From Torymus aiolomorphi (taxonomy: Eukaryota; Arthropoda; Insecta; Hymenoptera; Torymidae), in assembly GCA_036365515.1 (NCBI GenBank), contig CM070873.1, forward strand, positions 175,762,104 through 175,826,103: a DNA stretch of 64,000 bases, given 5' to 3'. The notes below the pieces were generated by a model. It was not told the origin of the DNA. It saw only the letters and a program-made list of their open reading frames with translations, and did no database searches. Each line of letters starts with the position of its first letter. Position 1 is the stretch's first letter. Both the position numbers and the translations under genes were made by a program. Shown piece by piece: positions 10,710 to 22,846 of the stretch.

Positions 10710-11639
10710 GTTGACGATATTTTGATAATGGGAAATGATGAGCCTGAAATCAAATACACTATTAATAAATTAAATGAGTCGTTTGTAATTAAAAATCTGG
10801 GTCAGCCAAAAGAATTATTGGAAATAAAAATAGAAAGAGATGAGAGGAATCAAAGCTTGATTTTAAGCCAAGAGAAATTTGTAACTAACATGCTGAAGAA
10901 ATTTGGTTTTGAAAACACTCACCCTGTTCCCATACCCATAGTGACTAGTCAGGTAGCTAATAGAGAAAGGAAGAACAGAGAGCAGGACGAAAATAATTGG
11001 GTGTCGGTTCCCAACAGATTGTTTAGAGAAGTGATAGGTTCGTTGCTTTATCTGGCAAACTGCACAAGGCCAGACATATCATATGCTGTAAATGTGCTGA
11101 GCAGGCATCAAATTGCTCCAACTAATCTAGAATGGAATATGGCTAAACGAGTAATGCAGTACTTGTCAGGTACAAAACACTACGGGTTAATTTATGAAGC
11201 TAAGTCAGATGGACTGATAGGTTACTCGGATGCTAGTCTGTCAGATTGCAAAAACTCTCTGACAACGTGTGGATTTGTTATTAAAATGTATGGGGATGTT
11301 GTTGCACGGAGAACGCATAAACAGACTGGAGTGGCTTTGTCCACTTGTTTGGCTGAGTACGTTGCAATGAGTCACAGATGTCAGGAGATGATGTCGTTAC
11401 ACAACTCTGTCAAATTTGTAATTGGACAAAACTTATATCCTATGATTTTATATTGTGATAACGTGGCAGCACGGGTTTATGCTGAAACCGGAGGTGGTAA
11501 CAAATTAAGATATATGGTAGAAAGAAGGTACCATTATGATAAAGAGTGTGTCAAAAATAAATATGTTAGAACTATGTGGATATCATCTAAACAGCAATTG
11601 GCTGATATATTCAAAAGCGTTGGAGAAAAAATCCCATAA
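10706..11639 (+). pseudogene. copia-1 RT C-terminus and RNase H
   Basis: Begins with VDDILIMGND. The YVDD box has lost its tyrosine to a TAG stop at 10708-10710. It continues through LGQPKELLEIKI and the SLLYLANCTRPDISYAVNVLSR block into RNase H with GYSDASLSDC, STCLAEYVAMS and LYCDN, then the C-terminal QLADIFKS. This is the best preserved part (305 aa open). The product would copy element RNA to DNA and remove the RNA strand. Confidence 0.85.
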
Positions 11640-11835
11640 TAGTTTAACTGGGACGATGAATAATAAACAGGGGGTCAAAAGCCAGTCAAAGGAGTAAAGC
11701 AGATGAAGTGATCAAAACTTAAAGACTGAAGATATTAAGATTGTTGTAATAAGCGATTCTGTAAATAAGGGCTTATATGTAATGATTATAGTACATGTAA
11801 ATAAGAGCATATAATCAGTTGTGACTGAGAGGGAG

Positions 11836-12025
11836 TGTAGAATTCTGAGTGCAGTAACACCTATTATACGGCAGGTTTAGTAGTAGAGGGGAGGGGTGCG
11901 TAGCGCGGTAGCGTTGCGCAATCAAGACGTTTTAGAGAGAGCTGCGAGTTGATTGAATAAAGCCAAAGTTCATTTATTCGTTCTCTTCTTTATTTTGCGT
12001 TATTCTACCAACCAAAATCCTTACA
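11836..12025 (+). repeat. 3' LTR of copia-1
   Basis: 190 bp beginning TGTAGAATTC and ending CCTTACA, so ends are TG...CA with TGTA/TACA inverted tips. It is preceded by the purine-rich tract GAGAGGGAG and lies about 200 bp after the RNase H stop. An AATAAA lies at about 11956-11962. No second copy occurs in the window, so the call rests on end structure and position. Confidence 0.65.
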
Positions 12026-12484
12026 GTTTTCATAAAAAATTTTTGAAAAGATTTTTATAAACATAGTTTGCACAAGTTAAGATAATTGTTAGATAATGAA
12101 TTAATAATAATTACATTGTGTAGGTATAATTGCCTAATTATTAATTTTGTAAAATAATTCTTTTAGAGAGCTGATTTTACAAATTTTTAAGAGTAAAAGT
12201 ACATTAAACTATATTTGTTAAATAGAAAACACAAAAATTTGTTATTTATTCGTAGAATCCCTTTTCATAAAATAAAACGCAAATATAATTTTTAAGGATT
12301 ATTATTATTCTATAAATTATACAGATATATAGTTTGTAATAGTTTCAACAGTTTCAAACGCAGATACAAACAGTTTCAAATAATTTTGAATTTGATATAT
12401 TGAAAAAAAAATTAATAATTATAAATTAATAATTTTTTAATAGCCATATTATTCTATTCATAATAATTAATTCATAATTAATTA
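12026..12484. other. AT-rich interval, nothing recognised
   Basis: Highly AT-rich, with runs such as AATTATTAATTATAAATTAATAA near 12400-12480. No gene, repeat copy or motif recognised. Confidence 0.5.
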
Positions 12485-12532
12485 TTGGGACCTTGAATAA
12501 GTTCTCGCTGTTTGTGAAAATTGATGCTTTAT

Positions 12533-13110
12533 TTAAAGTATGTAGTAAAAAGCATGTGACTCAAAATATTGCCCATCACTAGTTACTACTTTCTCCCATC
12601 TTTCTGGCAATTTACGGATTCCATCTCGGAACAACTGCTCCTCTTTTGAAGCTATCCAAGAATCGACCCATTGTTTGGCATCTTCATAAGAATGGAAGTG
12701 CTCCTCAGCCAAGCCATCAGCCATCAACCGGAACAACTGGTAGTCGGAAGGAGCAATGTCCGGACTATACGGCGGATGAGGTAGGACATTCCATTGAAGC
12801 GCCTCCAAAGTTTCTTTGACGACTTTTGCAACATGTGGCCAAGCATTGTCATGTAACAAAATCACCTTGTCGTGTCTCTGCTCGTACAGCGGCCGTTCTT
12901 CCTTTAGCGCTCGGCTCAAACACATCAATTGCAGTCGATAGCGATCTCCCGTGACAGTTTCGTTCTGTTTCAGCAGTTCATAATAAATTACACCGTGCTG
13001 ATCCCATCAAATGCAGAAGGGAAGCTTCGAACCATCGATATTTGGCTTTGTTGACGATGTTGATGCATGGCCCAGCTTACCCCACGATTTTTTACGCTTA
13101 GGATTATCGT
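12533..13110 (-). pseudogene. mariner transposase C-terminal block
   Basis: From about 13110 down to 12533 the minus strand encodes YDNPKRKKSWGKLGHAST, then a stop, then IWWDQHGVIYYELLKQNETV, and the catalytic LLHDNAWPHVA and HPPYSPDIAPSDYQLF. The DD34D spacing between the last two aspartates is kept. It ends with the mariner tail HSYEDAKQWVDSWIAS...W..V..DGQYF. One in-frame stop lies near 13016 (TGG to TGA-like). Cut-and-paste DNA transposase of the IS630/Tc1/mariner superfamily. Confidence 0.9.
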
Positions 13111-13418
13111 ACTGATTTTGCAAGTTCAGCTAGCGTCTGACATGAGTCTTCATTTAGTAATTCCTCCAATTCTTCGTCTTCAAACTTTTTTGGTGCACCA
13201 GCACGTTCTTTATCTCTAAGATCAAAATCGTTATTTTTGAAGCGTCGAAACCAGTCTCTGCATGTCATTTCCGACAGAGCATGGTCACCGTAAGTTTCAA
13301 CAAGAATCCTGTGCGCTTCAGCTGTAGATTTTTTTTTTTTAATAAAATAGTGCAATAAAATTTCCCGCAAATACTCTTTACTTGGCACAAAACTTGACAT
13401 TTTTAGTAGTAAGAACAA
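13111..13418 (-). pseudogene. mariner transposase N-terminal HTH block
   Basis: Contains REILLHYFIKKKKSTAEAHRILVETYGDHALSEMTCRDWFRRFKNNDFDLRDKERAGAPKKFEDEELEELL in pieces that match the paired helix-turn-helix and GRP-like linker of mariner transposases. It stops at LAELAKSV and joins directly to the YDNPKRKK block. About 90-100 residues, including the first catalytic aspartate, are missing. Confidence 0.85.
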
Positions 13419-13440
13419 AAAACGCTGTTTACACTATGGC

Positions 13441-14050
13441 GAACTAACATACACTTAAGTTCAAGCTTACCGACAGTACTTCCTTATAGATACGTTATCA
13501 TCTGAAATTACATACACTTAGTCCTGGTAACGCCATCTGTTAGGAAACAGCTATTTTTGTAATTAATTACTATTTGTAATTAATTACGCTCAAGTACTCG
13601 CACTTGTAATTTTAAAATAAATATATGTGAAAATATTTATATATATATATATGTGTCAAAACGGACAATATCACCAAAAAAACAAAAAAATAAATACAAT
13701 TTTCACCTAAAAAAAATAAAAAACAATTTTAAAGTTCGAGGGGATTTTTGCGCTCGAATTTTTACTCGGGCGCACAGTCAACTTTTTGTTCCGAGAGTGC
13801 CTGCCGACTTTCTCTCGATTTTCTACTAACAGCACGAGAAAAGAAAAAAAATTTTATTTTTCGTCCACTAAAAAATAATTCGTATCGAAAATACGAGAGG
13901 AGAAAAAAAATTTTCTAGTCGAGAAAAAAATTGTTTAAAAACAATTAATTATCGTTTAAAAAAATTTTTGTCGTTAAAAAAAATTAATTGTTATTAAAAA
14001 AATTTTAATTGTTAAAAACAATTACCTAACGCACAAAAATTTCGCGATCA
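13441..14050. other. AT-rich, homopolymer-rich interval
   Basis: Contains (TATA)n near 13636-13653 and long A/T runs with AATTAATTGTTTTTAACAATT-like inverted words at 13930-14025. No coding sequence. It may be the leader of a minus-strand LTR element whose LTR candidate lies at 14301-14846, but no pol sequence follows. Confidence 0.4.
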
Positions 14051-14300
14051 AGATCTCTCCTCGTCGGCACTCTAGGTCGAGGGTTATTGGCTATCGCTCG
14101 CCTAACCTCTCGATCGCACTCTCGCAACAGCATGGCTGTGTCACGCACACGCACACATGCGCCTACGAGCTGCGGCACGAAGAGCCTTTCTTTGCAGCTT
14201 ACGCTCAGCTACGCTGCTGAGCTTCTTCGCGCCAAGCTTCGCCGCGTATCACGTACGCGCCGCGGGTCCTTCTCCACCCCCAAAACGTTGTGGCGCCAGT

Positions 14301-14846
14301 TGTAACTGGATGGCTAGTGGGGAAAAATCCCAACAAGTTACAGGCCAGCGATGCCCTAGAACACGGTGCCGCGGGTGTCAGACTAAAATACTTGCACGGG
14401 GATCTGCTCCTGGAATCCCGAAAACAACGCGAAGATCGCACACGAACTTCGCTTTCCAACTAATTGGATCGCTGAGTGAAAAGCGCGCGCTCGAAGAGTA
14501 AAGCGCGCGGCGGCTATGCTCAGATATGAAAACGACCGGCGGAGTCGTCTTCCCGCGGGGGCGGCGGTATCCGGGAGAAAGACAGGTTGTAATGAACAAC
14601 GCAACGAGTAACTAGATATCACAGTATATTCAAATCTCTAATAACTACAAGCACACCGCACGTACTGATTAGAACAAATATGTGTTAGTTCGCGCGCGAC
14701 CGTTAAGATTCAAACGCGCGAACGATACGGCGCGCGGCGAAGCTGCTAATTTTGCACGCGGTGTTAAAGTACGGCAGGCTGACACACACCCGCACGTACA
14801 AGGCACAGAAAGCTTGCACTGGGCGATTTCCGTGCGAGCCTTTACA
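14301..14846 (-). repeat. Candidate LTR next to a TGGCGCC primer-binding-like site
   Basis: On the plus strand the stretch begins TGTAACTGG and ends CCTTTACA, giving TG...CA ends with TGTAA/TTACA tips. On the minus strand it is followed two bases later by TGGCGCCACAACG, resembling the start of gypsy-type tRNA primer sites. The 19 bp GCGGCGGTATCCGGGAGAA at 14561-14579 is shared exactly with 19151-19169. No second LTR is present, so this could be a solo or truncated LTR. Confidence 0.35.
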
Positions 14847-15379
14847 ATAAACCCGCGAGAGGAGAGTAGAAAACTTACGTTAAGAAGGAGCAGCCGGTGC
14901 ACTCGGCTCTCTCTCGCTCTCTGTTGCTCGCACAGCAGTTGCGCTCTCTTTCTCTCTCTCTCTCTTGCTCGCTGTATTGGGTCGGCAGGCGGGCCCGCTG
15001 CCGGCTCCTCGCTCGCTGTCTCTGTGGCTCACGCGGCTCGGGATCGCTCTCCTTCTGTCTCTCTTGCGTGCGCATACACTATGTGCGGCGCCTCCACTAC
15101 ACTCGCGGGGTCTAACTAAAAACGATAGGACGGCGCGGACAAGTTAACTCACGAGAGACACGGAGGAGATGTTTCACGCGCGATGGCAGACACGAAGATG
15201 GCTGCCGTGACTCGCATAAAGTAGCAGCCTCGCAGGTACGCGACGGGCATATTACGCGTCGCGAGACCGTTCTAATCCGGTCAGGATGCTCGCGCGCTCG
15301 CGCCTCCGGTGAGCATGCCTGCTTGGCGCGGGTAATTCGAATCTCGAATTACCTAACTCGCGCACGCGTTACAACGCAT
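14847..15379. other. CpG-rich island, CT repeats, no supportable gene
   Basis: Dense CpG and CTCTCT tracts (14900-14975, 15040-15065) with mirrored open frames on both strands caused by composition. The style is that of insect promoter or 5' UTR DNA, like 2400-3835. No protein is recognised. Confidence 0.4.
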
Positions 15380-16740
15380 TTCATTATTTATGTATAAACG
15401 TTTTATTGCAGAATTCGAGCCGGCTGCCGTCCGATTACAGACTTTTTCGGCTTAAAGGAAAAAACTAAGCGAGTTCATCGTTCACAAATGGACAAGCAAA
15501 CCTTTAATAAGCCCAAAAGTTGTTAAGAAAGGTTTGTAACAATGAACACCTCCCATTGTATAAACGTTTTATTGCAGAATTCGAGCCGGCTGCCGGCCGA
15601 TAACGCACTTTTTCGGCTGTTAAAAAAAAAACTAAGCCTGTTCATTGTCCACAAATGGATACACAGGCCTCTAGTAAGCCCAGAAAGTTGTTAAGAAAGG
15701 TTTGAAATAATGAGCACCTCCCATTATTTATTTATAAGCGTTTTATTTCAAAATTAAAGCCGGCTACTAGCGTATCGGCTCCATTTTTCGACTGCCAAAA
15801 TAAAACTGGGCCTGTTCACTTTCGATAAATGGATATACAGACTCCTAGCAAACCAAGAATATTACTCAGCGTGTTATAAATAATGGACACCTTCTACTAT
15901 TTATTTATAAGCGTTTTATTGCAAAATGCGAGGCTCCGTTTTTGGACTGCTAAAATAAAACTAGGCCTGCTCATTCTTTATAAATGGATATATAGACTCC
16001 TAGTGAGCGCAAAAAGTTGCTCAGAAAGTTATAAAAAATGAACACCTTCCATTATTTATTTATAAGCGTTTTATTGCAAAATTCGAGCTGCCGCCGTCTG
16101 ATTACGCCTTTTTTCGGCTGTTAAAGAAAAGCTAAGCCTGTTCATCGTACACAAATGGATACACAGACCTTTAATGATCCCAGAATTTTGTTGTGAAAGG
16201 TTTAAAACAATGAACACCTCCCATTATTTATTTATAACCGTTTTTTGCAAAATTCGAGCCGACTGCTAGCCTATCGGCTACGTTTTTCGACTGCTAAAAT
16301 AAAACTGGGCCTGTTCATTTTCTATAAATAGATATACAGACTCCTAATGAGCCCAGATAGTTGCTCGAAAAGTTATAAATATAAACACATACCATTATTT
16401 ATTTATAAGCGTTTTATTGCAAAATTCGAACCTGCTGCTAGCGTATCGGCTCCGTTTTCTGACTGCCAAAACAAAGCTAAGCCTGTTCATTTTCTACAAA
16501 TGGATATACGGACTGCTAATGAGGCCAGAAAGTTTCTCAGAAAGTTGTAAAAAATGAACACATTCCGTTATTTATTTATAAGCCTTTTATTTCAAAATTC
16601 GAGCCGGGAGCTCGATGATCCAATCAGTTAATCGGCTGTTTAGAAAAAACTAAGCCAGTTTATTTTTTATAAATGGATAGACATATTCTCAACATCCCTA
16701 GAAAGTTGTTAAAAAAGTTTGAAAATTTAAATTTATCCTC
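15380..16740 (+). repeat. Satellite A array, about 170 bp unit, 8 copies
   Basis: The word TTTTATTGCA (or one-base variants) recurs at 15401, 15567, 15741, 15914, 16069, 16241, 16412 and 16585, a period of 155-174 bp. Units fall into two sequence types: one with TCCGATTACG..TTTTTCGGCTGTTAAA and ACAAATGGATACACAG, another with GCTAGCGTATCGGCTCCG and TATAAATGGATATACAG, partly alternating. The period is close to nucleosome length, as in many insect satellites. The same family lies inverted at 40200-41120. Confidence 0.9.
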
Positions 16741-17640
16741 CTTTCGTTGCAACACATAAATGAATAACTTTTTGAATGAGCTCATAAAGATAAATTTTTC
16801 CTATTTTTTTCACGTACGAAAATTGATGAGCGCTGCTAGCTTATGTATACTCAACGTTTAGAAATCGCTATGGGTGCTCCGCACAGTAAGACATCTGGCG
16901 GCTAAACCACGAACCAGTACTTCAGAATCTATCGGACAGCAGTAATTCCAAGTTTAGCCGCCAGATGGGTTAATGTGCGGCTCCGCCCAAAGCAATTTCT
17001 GAACGTTGAAAGTATATATGCCGGCATCGTTCATCAATCTTCCTACCCTAAAAAAAATAGGAAAAATATATCTTTATGATCTCATTCAAAAAGTTATTCA
17101 TTTATTTGTGTTGCATGGAAAGTGGAATAAATTCTTTTACGTTTTTTTTGTGGTTTCATTTTTATGTAATGGGAAGATTTTTGTATAGGAAGAAAATGAA
17201 TTATTACACACTTCAGAATCTATCGGAGAGCGCTGGTTCATAGTTTAGCCGCCAGATGGCCTACTGTGCGGAGAGCTCATAGCAATTTCTGATCGTTGAG
17301 TGTATATAAGCCAGCATCGTTCATCAATCTTCTTACCCGAAAGAAATAGGGAAAATTTATCTTTATGCTCTCATTCAAAAAGTTATTCATTTATGTGTGT
17401 TGCATGGAAAGGAGAATAAATTCTTTTACATTATTTTATGGTTTCATTTTTATGTAATGGGAAGATTTGTGTATAGGAACTAACTGGATTATTGCACACT
17501 TCAGAATCTATCGGAGAGCCCTGGTTTATAGTTTAACCGCAAGATGGCACTATGCGGGGCACCCATGGCAATTTTTGAACGTTCAGTGTATATAAGCCCG
17601 GAACCTTCATTAATCTTCCTACCCTAAAAAAACCCGCTGC
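16741..17640 (+). repeat. Satellite B array, about 290 bp unit, with inverted first unit
   Basis: CTTCAGAATCTATCGGA recurs at 16920, 17211 and 17499 (spacing 291 and 288). The first 165 bp (16741-16905) are the reverse complement of about 16945-17110, so the array begins with a head-to-head junction. Each unit carries TTTAGCCGCCAGATGG and TGAACGTTGAGTGTATATAAGCC. No coding capacity. Confidence 0.85.
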
Positions 17641-18109
17641 CAATTCATTAGCCCGTGGCTTCCTCAAACTTAATTTGCTTATTCCTTTAACGAATTATTA
17701 ATAACAAAATTTATAATTTTTGCAACAATTTATGACATAATTATAATTAAATTCATTTATAAAGATTAAAAAGTATTAATTTTTAAATTATGTATAAAAT
17801 ATGAATAAAATAATAAATATGATTTTTTTTAAATTATGTGTGAAAAATAAATCAAATAATTGATTGTAATATTATCGTCAAAACCTTTTAAAATTTCTAA
17901 ATAACCTTTACTTCAAATTACATTTTCTTTGTGAAATTTCATACATAGGGTCCTCTAGTATTATGCCTGTCCGTATTTGTGTGCTCTTTCTGGAATTTTC
18001 GATGTAAGAAAAAGGTTCTAACCTTAAAAATAATAAATGGCTGTTACAAAACAAAAGCAGGTATACAACACGCGAGCATTGGCGCATAGCGCATAGTGCA
18101 TGTCATTTC
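17641..18109. other. AT-rich interval, nothing recognised
   Basis: AT-rich, with several AAATTATGTATAAAATATGAATAA-like words and no open frame or repeat copy that I can identify. Confidence 0.4.
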
Positions 18110-18930
18110 CATTTTCTAGTATACATAAATGCGTTCCCGAATAATTACGATTTTAAAGAGGGTAAAAATTTTTTAAACTCAAATATCTCTGACATTCATA
18201 AACGAATTCTTTTACCCTAAGAACTCTTCTAATAAATAATACTCAAACTCTACATCTCCACCAAATTTCAAAGAAATAAAAATAATTTTAATGTAATTAT
18301 ATTGTGTGGCAACAAAGAAAGTCATTTTCAAAAATACTAACATTTTAAATATCAAACATCTCAAAAAATAACCATATAATCTGGATGAAATTTTACACAG
18401 GTATTGCCTATATCGCATACAAAATAATCTATAAATTTGAAGCTGATACATGAAGTCGTCATTGAGAAATTACAATTTTGAAAAAAAACCGTAAAAGAAT
18501 TTTAACCTTAAATATCTCTAAAAATCATGAGTCAATTCTTTTACCTAAATGACTTATACGATAATATATAGACTTTATATCTCCACAAAATTTCAACGTG
18601 ATTTAACTAATTTTTGTTTTTTCTAGTTATCATGTGACAATGAAAATTACTTTGTAAAATACGAAAATTTTCAAAATCAAATATCTCAAAAAGTAATCGT
18701 ACGATCTTGATGAAAATTTGCACACATGTTATCCATATCACATACAAAATTTTCTATAAATTTGGAGCTAATACATGAAGCCATTCTCGAGAAATTACGA
18801 TTTGAAAAAATGGTTAAAAAAATTTTAATCTCAAATATTTCTGAAATTTCTGGATTAATCATTTCGCTCAAAGAACTCGACCGAGAGCTATCCAAAATCT
18901 ACCTCTACAAGGAATTTCAAAGCAATTAAG
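18110..18930. repeat. Satellite C array, 325 bp unit, about 2.5 copies
   Basis: AATTACGA/AATTACAA recurs at 18143, 18468 and 18793, exactly 325 bp apart. Each unit shares TCTCAAATATCTCT, TATATCTCCACCAAATTTCAA and CATACAAAATTTTCTATAAATTTG words. Short open frames on either strand are incidental. Divergence between units is moderate. Confidence 0.85.
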
Positions 18931-19377
18931 TCAATTTTGCTCCCGTAATCGTTGGACATACAAAACTCATGTTTTTCACATTTCAATTTTTTCCAAAAAC
19001 TAGTCGATAAAATGAATTCAAATTTTTACAGATTATAGATATTTATATTCTGCATTATCGTGATTTTTCTGAAGACAATTGATCGTTTAGTTTACGAGTT
19101 ATAAGCTTTTTAAAAGAAAACACGTTTTTGTTAAGAACAAAAGAACGGAGGCGGCGGTATCCGGGAGAAGGTTAGGTTGAGGTCAAGAAATGGAGAATAG
19201 CCTCAGTTACGTAGAACAACAAGTAACAAGGTCTATTCTAAAAAAACTTTACATCAAATACGCGTCTCGTTGCTCGCAGACAAGAAGACGTATTTATTTG
19301 TATTTATTTTCGCGGGGCCGTTGAACGCACCACCGGCCGTTCACTGCAGCGGGCCGAAAATACAAAAGAAGGATAGT

Positions 19378-21029
19378 CCAAGCAATCGGTCACGGACTAA
19401 TGTTAAATTTACAGAAATTCCATTCCGGATAAAAAAAATATGGCTGTATAGGAAATTAAATTCTGAATAGCTTTTCTGTTTCATACAACTGCAGCCGAAG
19501 TGGCGAACTTGGTCAAAAAAATTCGTAAAGTTAGAAAAAACGGGTTTTCGCCAATAAAAAAAAAACTATAACTCGGATCAAAAAAAGTTAAATGAGGAAG
19601 TTGTAGGTATTAAAAAGATCTATAGACTCATGTAAATACATGTATATCGATTTTTGTTACTTTTAGAGATATATCGAAAAAACCTCTAAAAATCGGATTC
19701 TCTAGTACTCGATCAATTTTATGCTAGGATACTTTATATTTACTGTAAGTAAATATAAATATAAAGGTAAGTAAATATAAAGACAAAAAGCACGTTTTTG
19801 AAAAATTTAAAAATATTCATTATTTTTCGAGATATATCGATTTTTCGAGAAAAAGGCGCTCTCCAAAATTGGCTATTTCTCGTCGACGGATGGTCGTACA
19901 GTAACGATCGAGCACTTTTATTTTTCTAGATGAGTTGTTCTATCATGTTATTATACAATTATAACGAATTTTTCAATTTTAATGCTCAAAAAATCACTTT
20001 GAAAAAGTATCCTCTTTTTTGGACGTGTTTTTTTCGTATAGCTTTTTCAATTTTTATTTTATAGTAATGGCTATTATGGCAATCGATTACTGATATTTTT
20101 TTCACGTATTAAAAAAAAAAAAGTTTTTACGACTTTTTGGAGCCGAGATAATGTTTTTATTTTAGAAAAATCTAGAGGACGCAATTAGCATGTTACAGCG
20201 ATGGGGTTTATGGGAGGTTACTATCGAATACCTATATTTTCAACAAAAAAATACTAGGATATGGTTTATTGATTGCTAGTCTTAATAATTAAGTGATAAA
20301 GTCAAGGCGCTTCGTGCATCAGCTGTGGGGGGCGGCGGAGTGGGGATAGCGCCGAGCGGGCGCTCGCAAAGCTGATTTCGTACATTCAAAATCGATCGTG
20401 CTTACAAAATCTTCATTATCTCGGCTTCTAAATGACGCATAAAAATCCTTTGTACTTAATCTGGGGTAGCTCGACGAGATGAACACGAATATCACGATTT
20501 CGTTCGCCTTAAGTACAAAATTATTCCAGAATTTTGTTATTTCCGTTAAGTTATAATTTTTGTTGTACTATTTTCGTTATTTTAGTTAATGTTTATTATT
20601 ACAACATTATTTTGTTTGTAAGATTTTAACTTTTCTACTACAAAATTATTTTTATTATCTCAGTAATTAATTATTTATGAAACGAAATTAAACAAATTGA
20701 TAATAACAAATTTGAAAAATATACTTTATTAAAATATTATTTTATTACATAATTATTTATAAAATATGTATACATTCATCATAATGAAAATAGTCTTCTA
20801 TAAATGTCTTATGTTCACAAAACTTTTCTCCTCTTTGTTGGATTATAATCTTCCTCATTTCCTTGTCCCTCTTCTCCCATATTTAGGTCAAGAAGCTTTT
20901 CGAGGACATCATTAGAGTCCTCGTCTATTTCGATGTTGGGAGCAGTTTCGAAATTTTCACATTGTGTTGCGTCACAATGTGAGCAAACACTTGTATATTT
21001 AAGGAAATTTTTCCTACCTAGCTCGCGAA
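19378..21029. other. Insertion inside the left LTR
   Basis: 1.65 kb absent from the right LTR copy. Its left two thirds are AT-rich with repeated phrases such as TATATCGATTTTT and GAGATATATCGA and no gene. A small GC-rich patch lies at 20310-20370. The right end holds a minus-strand coding fragment (20815-21015) followed by AATAAA-type signals on the minus strand (about 20730-20700), so a transcribed element's 3' end may be here. Confidence 0.4.
20815..21017 (-). pseudogene. C-terminal coding fragment, unrecognised
   Basis: The minus strand from about 21017 encodes RKNFLKYTSVCSHCDATQCENF, then an acidic stretch IEIDEDSNDVLEKLLDLNMGEE, ending in a basic PTKRRKVL before the stop. The CxxC...C pattern and acidic-then-basic tail look like a real protein C-terminus. 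Upstream residues in the same open frame come from LTR DNA and are not part of it. Probably the last exon of a transposon or captured gene. Family unknown. Confidence 0.4.
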
Positions 21030-21890
21030 TACATCGTCTGAGCGATGTAAGCAATCTCTCGAGATGCACGAATTCGCGGGAACGAGAGCCAAACGAGTTC
21101 GATAGAATACGGAGAATCAAGATTCTTATTTCCTCCGTATTTTATCCTGGAACATCGTTATACCCCTCCCCCAGACGTTGCGTAGCAGAAGAGAAGCAAC
21201 TCGATACTGAGGCTCTCGTTCAACATGACTTTATATCAACAGCGGCGGTGACGAGCCGAGCGACAGATCCGGAGACGCGCTGGTTACCACTTGCATCAAA
21301 GCGGCCACCACTTGATCCACGTCGAAGGATCGTACGCATGCGCTTGGTGGATTGCTCTTCACCGTGACTCCGCTGTACTCCAATGGTGGTCAGAAGGCTT
21401 CTGGCTCTGCTAGCGCTGAGGCTTCGATCGACGTCTGCTTTCCCTCCTTTTCGATTGGCTCTGTAGCGGGTCGTCTCGTCTTCTTCCCGTCCTCTTCGGG
21501 CGTCTTTGCCCCTTCGGGCAGACCCAGTGAAGGTGCGTCGGTGGCTAGCACGTCCAACACAATTTTCTGGTTGTACTCGGTGGTGAGGAGTTATATGATC
21601 CGAGCTTGTCCCTCGACCTTGACGAGCGACGAGCGGTATCCTCGAGTGGCTAAGGTTGGCTTAGTTGACCGTCGTTTGCAGCGTCGGAAAAATACCGTCG
21701 TCCACGGATTCGAACCGACCTCTTGGCTCGAACCGAGTCCGGTCGAGGGCCTTTTATGTTGGTCTCCTTCGGGTAACCGTGAAGGTCGTTGCGTGGCCGA
21801 TGCATGCGCCTTCTTTTTCCCTGTCGAGCTGTACTTTCGAGGACATTGGGACGACCTGAGATTGTCTCTAGTCCCTTGTCCCGATCGAGA

Positions 21891-22846
21891 TCATGACTTG
21901 GCAGAGCGCTTGGTTGCGTCAGCAGCTCGGATCTTGTTAGGCGCAGCTGAATTGTGAAGCGACGACATTTGCACGCGCGGCTGGCGCAGCTCGTCGTGCA
22001 GTCTCCTCACCTTTTCGCTTAGGCGCCAAAATTTCTCCTCTTCCAATTTACGCGTTCGATTAAATTCGCATTCACAATGACGCTCGACTTCAGCTCGCGT
22101 CGATACGTCGAAGAATTGCGAAGCAATCAGTGTTTTGTCCACCGGTTGTCTGAGGGACGGTAATACAGCCGTCCATTGCCGATATATTCTCTAAGCGACT
22201 TATATCGGACGTTTTGGACAGGAGGAAGCTTGGTGAATCTTCCCTCTCCAGGTTGTATTTGCTCCGTCGGGAGCTTGGGATTATTCAGCACAGCCGTTCG
22301 GTGCCTCAGATAGTCTGTATACGCCAAGCGACGTGAAGTATGACTCTTCTCGAACAGGGCGAAGATTGGAGGTTCTTCCCTCTCCCAAGCTGTGCTTACT
22401 CCGACATCGATTTCGTGGATGGACGGTGAAGTGGCTGGCGTTGATAAGGTTGCTGCACACTGTTCGAAATCCATGTGCGGTCTGCATTCCCCAACCGACT
22501 CGCGTTCTCAGATTCTTCGTACTGGGAGGAGATCGAGGAATCTCCCCTCCCCCAGGCTGTGCTGCACTTTAGTTGCACCTGGTCCGACTTCACTCGGTCC
22601 TCCTGTTGGAGTTAAAGGGCTCCGTAGTGACGTGAGAGCCTCGTGTCTTACGTCGGGAGGACTGCCTGTTCTTTGATCCATAATCTGCAATACATGCGTC
22701 TTCATGAATCTCAGCAAGTTGTTGTCGACTGCTTTGTTCGTCATCAATTGGTGAAACAGGCTGTGGGTCGAGGGGTCTGCGATATTGTTCACTTCTGGAG
22801 TTTCACTGGCGTTAAGGGTCGTTGCGATGATGTACTTATTTCTCAA
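21891..22846 (-). pseudogene. gag-like minus-strand fragments of the LTR remnant
   Basis: Three overlapping open pieces (22846-22508, 22474-22127, 22142-21891) contain related phrases: LGEGRFLDLLPV in the first and GEGRFTKLPPVQNVRYKSLREY..GRLYYRPSDNRW in the second. That suggests an internally repeated or duplicated gag-like protein. The third is helical (LEEEKFWRLSEKVRRLHDEL). Proline-rich, PSDNRW-type ends recall LTR-element gag C-termini, but I cannot name a family. Opposite-strand frames here are shadows. Confidence 0.35.

Larger units (their letters stand above)
6745..12025 (+). mobile_element. Ty1/copia retrotransposon remnant (copia-1)
   Basis: Gag, protease, integrase, reverse transcriptase and RNase H occur in copia order on the plus strand. 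The frame is broken many times by frameshifts and stops. A 3' LTR is recognised at 11836-12025 (TGTA...TACA, preceded by the purine tract GAGAGGGAG). No matching 5' LTR or primer-binding site is seen, so the left end is truncated or diverged. The leftmost coding similarity begins soon after the GT microsatellite at 6743. Inactive, and clearly older than the copia element at 34575-39609. Confidence 0.85.
12485..13440 (-). mobile_element. mariner (mauritiana/mellifera-like), internally deleted
   Basis: Minus-strand mariner-like transposase in two blocks. The left end reads TTGGGACCTTGAATAAGTTC directly after a TA (12483-12484), consistent with a mariner terminus and TA target. A matching inverted terminus is not evident on the right, so that end is degraded or lost. 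The transposase lacks its middle section (see the two coding pieces), so the element is dead. Confidence 0.8.

Noticed and set aside
13490..13560. Right terminal repeat of the mariner element
   Set aside because: Sequence to the right of the transposase does not match the reverse complement of the left end, so no right boundary is claimed.
14087..15147. Open frames in the CpG-rich stretch
   Set aside because: Same compositional artefact; no start, splice or motif support.
21705..21719. GGTCGGTTCGAATCC on the minus strand, a tRNA B-box look-alike
   Set aside because: Flanking bases do not form the T-arm stem and no A box, anticodon arm or acceptor stem fits, so no tRNA gene is called.
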